Under the pieces are notes generated by a model, which did no database searches, was not told where the DNA came from, and worked only from the letters and a program-made list of their open reading frames with translations. From Aristolochia californica (lineage: Eukaryota; Streptophyta; Magnoliopsida; Piperales; Aristolochiaceae), in NCBI GenBank assembly GCA_029961685.1, contig JARWKL010000004.1, positions 23,565,610 to 23,629,609 on the forward strand: a DNA stretch of 64,000 bases, in the 5' to 3' direction. Made by a program: the position numbers and the translations under genes. The stretch's first letter is position 1; each line of letters starts with the position of its first letter. Positions 53,401-64,000 of the stretch are shown piece after piece.

Positions 53401-56400
53401 GATAAAATTCTGAGTTATTAGGGTTGAACTAGTGGAATTTCCCAAACTTGGAGAACAAAAATTGTGTGTTCATTTTAGGTTTGTGAATAAATTTTCTTTA
53501 CTTACATTTGTTAAAGCTTTAAATTCTTTCCATACATAAATTCTAAAATTTTCATTTTGTTGTGATCTATTTGCCTTTTCTCTCTATTTTTTTACCAGAT
53601 GTAGGGAAAGTGAAAACTCATGTTTTGATTTACGAAAAAAGTATACATCTAAAATAGAAATGCATAATGCACAAATGTAGAGAGAGATAATTCCAAAAAC
53701 TGTCAGTATTTTTTAGGGATTGAAAACTCTTTTTAGTTTTTTTATCTATGGTTCTGCAATCATCGAGAAAAGGGGGAGGTGGGGGATATTTAACTGAGTG
53801 TTGACTCCCAATCCATAAGTCATTCCAAAAAAAAATATAGCTCTTTACGCATAAGAAATCACTTTTCAATCATCTTTGATAATTTTTTCAACTTTTTGTT
53901 AATGGAAAAAATAATGGCTTGTTTCACTCGGGTAAATATCCCACCGCACGTTCACTAGGGAATTTAATGTTATTCTTTCTATAAGGTTTGGATCCTTAGG
54001 TAATTTGCATCTTAAACATATTTCTAGAATGCATATCCATTTTTTAAAACATGTGTAGAAAAATCTCTTTCTTCTAAAATTTCGAGCTATTAGGGTTCAA
54101 CTGGTGGAGTTTCCCAAACTTGCATAACAATAATTTTTGATTCATTCATGTTGTGTGAATAAATTTTATTTACTTAAATTTGTTATTGCTATAAATTCTT
54201 TCCTTACATGAACTCTAAAATTTTTATTTTGTCTTGATCTATTTGCCTTTTCTCTCTTTTTTTTTTACGAGATGAAGGGAAAGTGAAAACTCAAGTTTTT
54301 ATTTAAGAAAAAGTGTATATCTAAAACGGAAATTCCAAATGCACAAATGTAGAGAGAGATAATTCTAAAAAGTGTCCTTAATTTTGAGGGATTGTAAACT
54401 CTTTTTAGTTTTTTTTATATCAGGTTTTGCAATCATCAGGAAAAGGGGGAGGCGGGGGATTTTTAACTGACTGTTGACAACCAATAAATTAGTCATTCCT
54501 TAAAAAATATAGCCCGTTATGTATGATAAATCACTTTATAATGATCTATGATCATTACGTTATCTTTTTGTAAATGGGAAAGATAATGGTTTGTTTAACT
54601 CGGGTAAATATCCCACCGCACGTGCACTTGTAAATTTAATGTTATTCCCTTTAAAAGGTTTGGATCCATAGGTCATTTTCATGTTTAACATGTTTCTAGC
54701 ATGCATATCCATTTTTTAAAACATGTGTTGAAAAATCTCTTTCTTATAAAATTCCGAGCTATTAGGAATTTCCAAAACTTGGATAACAAAACTTTTGCGT
54801 TCATTTGTGGTGTGTGAATAAATTTTCTTTACTTACATTTGTTATCATTTTAAATTCTTTCCATACATAAACTCTAAAATTTTAATTTTGTTGTGATCTA
54901 TTTTCGTATTATATCTTTTTTTGTATACGAGATAAAGTGAAAGTAAAAACACAAGTTTTGATTTAAGAAAAAAGTATATATCTAAAATGGAAATACATAA
55001 TACAAAAAGGTAGAAAGAGATAATTCCTAAAAGTGTGTGTAATTTTTAGGGATTGTAAACTCGTTTTAGTTTTTTATATTTTACGTTCTTCAATCGTCGG
55101 GAAAAAGGGGAGGTGGGGGATTTTTAACTGAGTGTTGACTCCCAGTCCATAAGTCATTCCTTACAAAAATATAGCCCGTTATGCACGATAAATCACTTTA
55201 AGATCATCTATGATCGTTAGGTCAGCTTTCTGTAAATGGGCAAAATAATGGCTTGTTTGACTCGGCTAAATATCCCAACGCACGTTCACTTGGGAATTTA
55301 ATGTTATTCTCTTTCAAAGGTTTGGATCCATAGGTCATTTGCATCTTTAACATGTTTCAAGGATGCATAACTATTTTTTAAAACATGTGTAGAAAGATCT
55401 CATTCTTATAAAATTCTGATCTATTAGGGTTGAATTATTGGAATTTCCAAAACTGGATAACAAAACTTTTGTGTTCATTTGTGGTGAGTTAATAAATTTT
55501 CTTAACTTATACTTTTTATTGCTTTAAATTATTTCCATACATAAACTCTAAAATTTTCATTTTGTTGTGATCTATTTGCCTTTTATCTCTTGTTTTTTTT
55601 TAACGAGATGAAGGGAAAGTGAAAACTCAAGTTTTGATTTAGGAAAAAAGTATACATATAAAATGGAAATTCACAATGCATAAAAGTAAAGAGAGATAAT
55701 TCCAAAAAGTGTCTGTAATTTTTAGGGATTGCAAACCCTTTTATTTTTATATATTAGGTTCTGCAATCGTCAGCAAAAGGGGGAGGCGGGGGATTTTTAA
55801 CTGAGTGTTGACTCCCAATCTATAAGTCATTCATTAAAAAAATATAGCCCGTTATGCATGATAAATCACTTTACAATCATCTATGATCGTTAGGTCAGCT
55901 TTTTGTAATTGGGAAAAATAATGGCTTGTTTGACTCGGGTAAATATCCCATCACACGTTCACTTGGGAATTTATTGTTATTATCTTTAAAAGGTTTGGAT
56001 CCATAGTTCATTTGCATCTTTAACATGTTTCAAGCATGCATATCCATTTTTTCAAACATGTGTAGAATAATCTCTTTCAAATAAAATTCCGAGCTATTAT
56101 GGTTGAACTAGTGGAATTTCCCAAACTTGGATAGCAAAACTTTTGAATTCATTTGTGGTGTGTTCATAAATTTTCTTTACTTACATTTGGTATTGTTTTA
56201 AATTCTTTAGATACATAAACTCTAAAATTTTTATTTTGTTGTGATCTATTTGCCTTTTATCTCTTTTTTTTACGAGATGAAGGGAAATTGAAAACTCAAG
56301 TTTTTATTTATGAAAAAAATATACATCTAAAATGGAAATACCCAATGCACAAATGTAGAGAGAGATAACTCCAAAAAGTATTTGTAATTTTTATGGATTG

Positions 56401-59400
56401 TAAACTCTTTTAAGTTTTTTTATATTCGGTTCTGCAATCAACGGGAAAAGGGGGAGACGGGGGATTTTTAACTGAGTGTTGAGACCCAATCCATCAGTCA
56501 TTCCTTATATAAATATGGCCTGTTACGCATCATACATTACTTTACAATCATCTATGATTGTTATGTCATATTTTTGTAAATGGGAAAAATAATGGCTTGT
56601 TTGACTCGGGTAAATATCCCACCGCATGTTCACTTGGGAATTTAATGTTATTCTCTTTAAAAGGTTTGGATCCAAAGGTAATTTTCATGTTTAAAAAGTT
56701 TCCAGCATGCATATCCATTTTTTTAAACATATGTAGAAAATCACTTCCTTATAAAATTCCGAGCTATTAGGGTTGAATTAGTGGAATTTCCCAAACTTGG
56801 ATTACAAAACTATTGTGTTCATTTGTGGTGTGTGAATAAATTATCTTTACTTACATTTTTTATCACTTTAAATTCTTTCCATACATAAACTCTCAAATTT
56901 TCATTTTGTTATTATATATTTGCCTTTTATATATTTTTTTGTTTACGAGATGAAGGGAAAGTGAAAACTCAAGTTTTGATTTAAGAAAAAAGTATACATC
57001 TAAAATGAAAAAGCACAATACACAAACGTAGAGAGAGATAATTCCAAAAAGTGTTTGTAATTTTTAGGGATTGTAAACTCTTTTAATTTTTATATTTCAA
57101 TTACTGCAATAGTCGGGAAAAGGGGGAGGCAGAGGATTTTTAACTGAGTGTTGACTCCCAATCTATAAATCATTCCTTACAAAAATATAGCCCATTACGA
57201 ATGATAAATCACTTTAAAATCATATATGATCGTTAGGTCAGCTTTTTGTAAATGGGCAAAATAATGGCATGTTTCATTCAAATAAATATCCAACCACACG
57301 TTCACTTGGGAATTTAATGTTATTCTCATTAAAAGGTTTGGATCCATTGGTCGTTTGAATCTTTAACATGTTTCAAGCATGCATATCCATTTTTTAAAAC
57401 ATGTGTAGAAAAATCTCTTTGTTATAAAATTCTGAGCTATAAGGGTTGAACCAGTGGAATTTTCTTAAACTTAGATAACAAAACTTTTGTGTACATTTGT
57501 GGTGTGGGAATAAATTTTCTTTACTTACATTTGTAATTTCTTTAAATTCTTTCCACACATCAACTCTAAAATTTTGATTTTGTTGTGATCTATTTGCCTT
57601 TTATTACTTTTTTGGTTACAATATAAAGACAAACTAAAAACTATAGTTTTGATTTAAGAAAAAGGTATACAACTAAAATGAAAATTCACAATGCCCAAAT
57701 GTAGAGAGAGATAATTTCAAAAACTGTCTATAATTTTAAGGACAATTTTAATTTTAATTTTATAGTTTAAATTTTTAGGGATTGTAATTTATCAGGTTCT
57801 GCAATCGTCGGGAAAAGGGTGTGGCGGGGGAAATTTAACTGCGTGTTATCTCCCAATCATTAAGTCATTCCTTAAGAAAATGTACCCCATTACGAAAGAT
57901 AAAGCACTTTACAATAATCTATGATTGTTAGGACAATTTTTGAAATTTGGAAAAATAATGGCTTATTTGACTCAAGCAAATATCCCACTGCACGTTCACT
58001 TGGGAATTTAACGTTATTATCTTTAAAAGGTTTGGATCCATAGGTCATTTAGATCTTTAACATGTTTCAAACATGCATATCCATTTTTTAAAACATGCGG
58101 AGAAAAGACTCTTTCTTATAAAATTTCGGGCTATTAGGGTTGAACTAGTGGAGTTTCCCAAACTTGGATAACAAAACTTTTGTGTTCATTTGTGGTGTGT
58201 GAATAAATTTTCTTTACTTAAATTTGTTATTGCTTTAAATTCTTTCCATACATAAACTCTAAAATTTTCAATTTGTTGTGATCTATTTGCCTTTTATCAC
58301 TTTTTTTGTTTACGAGGTGAAGGGAAAATGAAAACTCAATTTTGAATTAAGAAAAAAGTACAGATCTAAAATGGAAATGCAAAATGCACAAAGGTAGAGA
58401 GAGATAATTCCAAAAAGTGTCTATAATTTTTAGGGATTGTAAACTCTTTATAGTTTTTAGATATTTTATTCAGTAATCGTCAGGAAAAGAGGGGTGTGGG
58501 GGACTTTTAACTGAGTGTTGACTCCCAATCCATAAGTCATTCCTTAAAAAATATAGCCCTTTACACATGATCAATCACTTAACAATCAACTATAATCGTT
58601 AGGTCAGTTTTTGTAAATGGGCAAAATAATGGCTTGTTTGAGTCGTGTAAATATCCTACCGCACGTTCACTTGGGGATTAAATGTTATTCTCTTTAAAAG
58701 GTTTGGATCCATAGGTCATTTGCATCTTTAACATGTTTCAAGCATGCATATCCATTTTTTAAAACATGTGTAGAAAAATCTCTCTCTTATAAAATTCTAA
58801 GCTATTAGGGTTGAACTAGTGGAATTTCCCAAGCTTGGATAACAAAACTTTGGTGTTCATTTGTGGTGTGGGAATAAATTTTATTTACTTACATTTGTTA
58901 TTGCTTTAAATTCTTTCCATACATAAACTCTAAAATTTTCATTTTGTTGTGATCAATTAGCCTTGTTTCTCTTTCTTAGTTAATGAGATGAAGGGAAAAT
59001 GAAAACACAAGTTTTGATTTAAGAAAAAAGTATACATCTAAAATAGAAATTCACAATGCACAAATCTAGAGAGAGATAATTCCAAAAAGTGTCTGTAATG
59101 TTTAGGGAATATAAACTATTTTTAGTTTTTATATATCAGGTTCTGCAATTGTGAGGAAAAGGAGGAGGCAGGGATTTTTAACTGAGTGTTGACACCCAAT
59201 CCATAAGTCATTCCTTACAAAAATATAGCCCATTATGGATGATAAATCATTTTACAATTATCTATGATCCTTAGGTCAGTTTTTTGTAAATGGGCAAAAT
59301 AATGGCTTGTTTGCCTCTTGTAGATATCCCACCGCACATTCACTTAGGAATTTAATGTTATTCTCTTTGAAAGATTTGGATCCATTGGTCATTTACATCT

Positions 59401-62400
59401 TTAACATTTTTCTAACATGCATATTTATTTTTTAAAACATGTGTAGAAAAATCTTTTTTTCATATAAAACTCCGAGCTATTAGGGTTGAACTAGTGGAAT
59501 ATCACAAGCTTGGATAACAAAACTTTTGTGTTCATTTGTGGTGTGCAAATATATTTTATTTACAAATATTTCTTATTTCTTTAAATTATTTCCATACATA
59601 AACTCTAAAATTTTCATTTTGTTGTGAACAATTTGCCTTTTGTCTCTTTTTTTTTTAAGAGATGAAGGGAAAGTGAAAACTCAAGTTTTTATTTAAGAAA
59701 AAGTACACATCTTAAAAGGAAATGCACAATGCACAAATGTAGAGAGAGATAATTCCAAAAAGTGTCTGTAATTTTTAGGGATTGTAAACTCTTTTTATTT
59801 TTTATATATCAAGTTCTGCAATCGTTGGGAAAAGGGAGAGGTAGGGGATTTTTAACTGAGTGTTGACTCCCAATCCATAAGTCATTTCTTACAAAAATAT
59901 GGCCCATTACGCATGATAAATCACTTACATCATCTATGATGGTTAGGTCAACTTTTTGTAAATGAGAAAAATAATGGCTTGTTTGACTTAGGTTCACTTG
60001 GGAATTTAATGTTATTCTCTTTAAAAGGTTTGGACCCAAAGGTCATTTGCAGCTTTAACATGTTTCAAGCATGCATATCATTTTTTTAAAATCTCTTTCT
60101 TATCAAATTCCGAGCTATTAGGGTTGAACTAGTGGAATTTTCCAAACTTGGATAAAAAAAATTGTGTGTTCATTTTAGGTTTGTGAATAAATTTTCTTTA
60201 CTTACTATTGTCAATGCTTTAAATTTTTCCATACATTAACTTTTAAATTTTCATTTTGTTGTGATCTGTTTGCCTTTTCTCTCCTTTTTTTTTCACGAGA
60301 TGAAGGAAAAGTGAAGACTCAAGTTTTGATTTAAGAAAAAAGTATACATCTAAAATAGAAATGCACAAATTTGGAGAGAGATAATTCCAAAAAGTGTCAG
60401 TATTTTTTAGAGATTGTAAACTCTTTTTTGTTTTTTTATATCAGGTTTTGCAATCGTCGGGAAAAGGGAAAGATGAGGGATATTTAATTGAGTGTTGACT
60501 CCCAATCCATAATTCATTCCTTAAAAAAATATAGCCCGTTACACATGATAAATCACTTTACAATCATCTTTGATCGTTCTGTCAACTTTTTGCAAATGGG
60601 AAAAATAATGACTTATTTGACTCAAGTAAATATCCCACTGCACGTTCGCTAGGGAATTTAATGTTATTTTTTTTAAAAGGTTTGGATCGTTAGGTCATTT
60701 TCTTCTTAAACATGTTTCAAGGATGTATATCCATTTTTTAAAACAGGTGTCGAAAAATCTCTTTCTTCTAAAATTCTGAGCTATTAGGGTTGAACAAGTG
60801 GAATTTCCCAAACTTGGATAACAAAACTTTTGGGTTTAGTTGTGGTGTGTGAATAAATTTTCTTTACTTACAGTAATTATTGCTTTAAATTCTTTCCTTA
60901 CATAAACTCTAAAATTTTTATTTTGTTGTGATCTATTTGCCTTTTCTCTCTTTTTTTTTTAAGAGATGAAGGGAAAGTGAAAACTCAAGTTTTTATTTAA
61001 GAAAAAAGTATATATCTAAAATGGAAATGCCCAATTCACAAATGTAGAGAGAGATAATTCTAAAAAGTTTCAGTATTTTTTAGTGATTTTAAACTCTTTT
61101 TAGTTTTTTTATATCAGGTTTTGCAATCGTCGGGAAAAGGGGGAGGTGGGGGATTTTTTACTGAGAGTTCACACCCTATCCAATAGTCATTCCTTACAAA
61201 AATATAGCCCATTATACATGATAAATCACTTTACAATCATCTACAATCGTTATGTCATCTTATTTTAAATGGGCAAAATAATGGATTATTTGAGTTGGGT
61301 AAATATCCTACCGCACGTGCACTTGCGAATTTAAAGTTATTCTCTTTAAAAGGTTTGGATCCATTGGTCATTTTCATGTTTAACATGTTTCCAGCATGCA
61401 TATCCATTTTTTAAAACATGTGTTTAAAATTCTCTTTCTTATAAAATTCCGAGCTATTAGGGTTGAACTAAGAGAATTTCCCAAACTTAGATAACAAAAC
61501 TTTTGTGTTCATTTGTTATTGCTTTAAATTTTTTCTATACATAAACTCTAAAATTTTCATTTTGTTGTGATCTATTTGCCTTTTATATCTTTTTTTTTTT
61601 TCGAGATGAAGGGAAAGTGAAAACTCAAGTTTTTATTTAAGAAAAAAGTATACACCTAAAACGGAAATGCACAATACACAAATGTTGGGAGAGATAATTC
61701 CAACAAGTGTCTGTAATTTTTAGGGATTATAAACTCTTTTTAGTTTTTGTATTTCAGGTACTACAATCATCGGGAAAAGGGGGAGGCGGAGGATTTTTAA
61801 CTGAGTGTTGACTCCCAATCTATTAGTCATTCCTCACAAAAATATAGCCCGTTACACATGATAAATCACTTTACAATCATATATAATCGTTAGGTCAGCT
61901 TTTTTTAAATGGGTAAAATAATGGCTTATTTGACTCGGGTAAATATCCCACCGCATGTTCACTTGGGAATTTATTGTTATTCTCTTTAAAAGGTTTGGAT
62001 CCGTAGGTCACTCGCATCTTTAACATGTTTCAAGAATGCATATCCATTTTTTAAAACATGAGTAGAAAAATCAGTTCCTTATAAATCTCCGAGCTATTAG
62101 GGTTCAACTAGTGGAATTTCCCAAACTTGGACAAAAAAACTTTTGTGTTCCTTTGTGGTGTGTGAAAAAATTTGCTTTACTAACTTTTGTTATTGCTTTA
62201 AATTCATTCCATACATAAACTCTAAAATTTTTATTTTGTAGTGATATATTTGCCTTTTTTCTATTTTTTTTTTACAAGATGAAGGGAAAATGAAAACTCA
62301 AGCTTTGATTGAAGAAAAATGTATACATCTTAAATGGAAATGCACAATGCACAAATGTAGAGAGAGATAATTCCAAAAAGTGTCTGTAATTTTTAGAGAT

Positions 62401-64000
62401 TGTAAACTCTTTCCAGTTTTTATATATCTGGTTTTGCAATCATTGGGAAAAGGGGGAGGCGTGGGATTTTTAACTGAGTGTTGACTCCTAATCCATAAGT
62501 CATTCCTTACAAAAATATAGCCCGTTACACATGATAAATCAAATACAATCATCCACAATCGTTTGGTCAACTTTTTGGAAATTGGAAAAATAATGCCTTG
62601 TTTGACGCGGGTAAATATCCCACCACATGTTCACTTGGGAATTTAATGTTATTCTCTTTAAAACGTTTGGATCCATAGCTCATTTGGGTCTTTAACATGT
62701 TTCAAGCATGCATAACCATTTTTTAAAACATGTGTAGAAAAATCTCTTTCTTATAAAATTCCAAGCAATTATGGTTGAACTAGTGGAATTTCCCTAATTT
62801 GGATAGCAAAAATTTTGTGTTCATTTTAACTTTGTGAATAAATTTTCTTTACTTACATTTGTATTGCTTTAAATTCTTGCCTTACAAAAAATCTAAAATT
62901 TTCAGTTTGTTCTAATCTATTTTCCTTTTCTCTCTCTTTTTTTTACGAGAAGAAGGGAACGTGAAAAATCAAGTTTGTATTTAAGAAAAAATTATAAATC
63001 TAAAATAGAAATGCACAATTAAAAAATGTAGAGTGAGATAATTCCAAAAAGTGTGTGTAGTTTTTTAGGGATTGTAAACTCTTTATAGTTTTTTTATATC
63101 TGGTTCTGCAATCGTCAAAAAAGGGGGAGGCACGGGAATTTTAACTGAGTGTTGACACCCAATCCATAAGTCATTCCTTACAAAAATATAGCCCATTACG
63201 CATGAGAAATCACTTTACAATCATCTTTCATCATGATGTCAACTTTTTGTAAATGGGAAAAATAATTGCTTGTTTGACTCGAGTAAATATCTCACCACAC
63301 GTTCACTTGGGAATTTAATGTTATTCTTTTTAAAAGGTTTGGATCCATAGTTCATTTGCATCTTAAACATGTTTCAAGCATGCATTTCCATTTTTTAAAA
63401 CATGTGTAGAAAAATCTCTTTCTTATAAAATTCCAAGCTATTAGGGTTGAACTAGTGGAATTTCCCAAACTTAGATAACTATAATTTTGTGTTAATTTGT
63501 GGTGTGTGAATAAATTTTCTTCACTTAAATTTTTTATTTCTTTAAATTCTTTCCATCTATAAACTATAAAAATTTTATTTTATTGTGATCTATTTGCCGT
63601 TTATCTCTTTTTGTGTTTACGAGATGAAGGGAAAGTGAAAACTCAAGTTTTGATTTAATAAAAAAGTTTACATCAAAAATAGAAATGCACAATGCTTAAA
63701 TGTAGAGAGAGATAATTCAAAAAAGTGTTTGTACTTTTTGGGGATTGTAAACTCTCTCTAGTTTTTTTATATCAGGTTCTGCAATCGTCGGGAAAAGGGG
63801 AAGGCGGGGGATTTTTAATTGAGTGTTGACAATCAATCAATCAGTTATTCCTTACCAAAATATAGCCCATTACGCATGATAAATCACTTTACAATCACGT
63901 ACGATCGTTATGTCATCTTTTTTGTAAATGGGCAATATAATGTCTTGATTCACTCGGGTAAATATCCCCCCGCACGTTCATTTGCGAATTTAATGTTAAT
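44205..64000 (+). repeat. 22,647-bp segmental repeat, copy B (cut by window edge)
   Basis: Near-identical repeat of 21558-41353. Unit starts: 44440, 45111, 45783, 46457, 47133, 47772, 48442, 49117, 49792, 50953, 51602, 52255, 52928, 53598, 54271, 54931, 55607, 56276, 56949, 57622, 58316, 58987, 59660, 60299, 60965, 61605, 62278, 62949 and 63623. Substitutions found by eye: C23419/T46066, T36257/C58904, A39960/G62607 and C40645/T63292; others may have escaped me. The offset is the same at both ends, so there is no net insertion or deletion. The last 2,851 bp expected from copy A would lie beyond the window. Whether a third copy follows cannot be seen. Confidence 0.95.

Larger units (their letters stand above)
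1..64000 (+). repeat. Satellite DNA array, monomer about 673 bp, about 96 head-to-tail copies
   Basis: The whole window is one tandem array. Equivalent positions (first G of GATGAAGGGAAAGTG or its variant) recur about every 640-676 bp, most often 670-676. No unit is inverted and no unrelated insertion was seen. Landmarks in order: AAGTATACATCTAAAATGG (+45), TTTTTAGGGATTGTAAACTC (+115), G-rich box (+165), GAGTGTTGACTCCCAATCCA (+195), TAGCCCGTTACGCATGATAA (+250), GGCTTGTTTGACTCGGGTAA (+330), TTTGGATCCATAGGTCATTT (+390), TTAACATGTTTCAAGCATGC (+415), GAGCTATTAGGGTTGAACTA (+485), TGTGTTCATTTGTGGTGTGT (+545), CCATACATAAACTCTAAAAT (+600), GTGATCTATTTGCCTTTTAT (+636). Strand is arbitrary. The array runs off both edges. 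Centromeric, pericentromeric or subtelomeric location is inferred from organisation only; I do not recognise the family. Confidence 0.97.

Noticed and set aside
1..64000. TTTAGGG and TTAGGGTT inside the monomer (TTTTTAGGGATTG and GCTATTAGGGTTGAAC) as telomere repeats
   Set aside because: Each occurs singly per unit, not as tandem heptamers, and they are plausible by chance in AT-rich DNA. They do not by themselves indicate a telomeric location.
1..64000. TATATATCA and AATAAA on the same strand of each unit as promoter and polyadenylation signals
   Set aside because: Such words are expected often in about 70 % AT sequence. No transcript feature supports them, though satellite transcription cannot be excluded.
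1..64000. CRISPR array
   Set aside because: The repeats are about 673 bp and contiguous, with no short repeat/spacer alternation.

Overview
The window is one uninterrupted array of a single AT-rich satellite DNA (about 28-30 % GC on a few hand-counted lines). The monomer is about 673 bp: most units measure 650-676 bp between equivalent positions. All units are head-to-tail in the same orientation. I traced 95 unit starts plus a leading partial unit, so about 96 copies fill the 64 kb. I found no protein-coding gene, tRNA, rRNA, transposon domain or CRISPR array, and no stretch over about 50 bp that is not recognisably this monomer. The short open frames are chance openings in the repeat. This organisation is typical of centromeric, pericentromeric or subtelomeric heterochromatin of a eukaryote, quite possibly a plant. 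I do not recognise the family and cannot name the organism.

Each monomer, read from an arbitrary start at GATGAAGGGAAAGTGAAAAC, has these landmarks: a G-rich box near +165 (GGG, GGGGG, GG, GGGGG within about 21 bp); the motif ATCCATAAGTCATT near +214 and its near-copy ATCCATAGGTCATT near +395, the latter carrying a BamHI site (GGATCC); an 8-bp dyad ACATGTTT/AAACATGT at about +419 to +457; an AATAAA-containing AT stretch near +560; and a pyrimidine-rich T tract just before the next unit.

Layout: 1-21557 is array with local higher-order structure: a duplicated monomer pair at 661-1941, a tetramer-like block repeated at 7463-13772, and several truncated or partly duplicated units. Positions 21558-44204 form a 22,647-bp segment A of about 33-34 monomers. 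It is repeated immediately as segment B, from 44205 to the window edge at 64000, where B is cut at the equivalent of A position 41353. The offset is exactly 22,647 throughout. By eye I found only four substitutions in 19,796 bp and no net indel, whereas neighbouring monomers differ at many positions. The A/B joint is out of register with the monomer, giving one 781-bp hybrid unit at 43659-44439 with 5 bp of microhomology (CATTT).

The array therefore shows two time-scales: old, diverged monomers with mosaic multi-monomer periodicities, and one very recent large tandem segmental duplication (or an assembly duplication, which must be excluded). Many deletions and partial units join at short microhomologies. 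No genes work together here; any role would be structural (heterochromatin, centromere or subtelomere) and cannot be shown from sequence alone.
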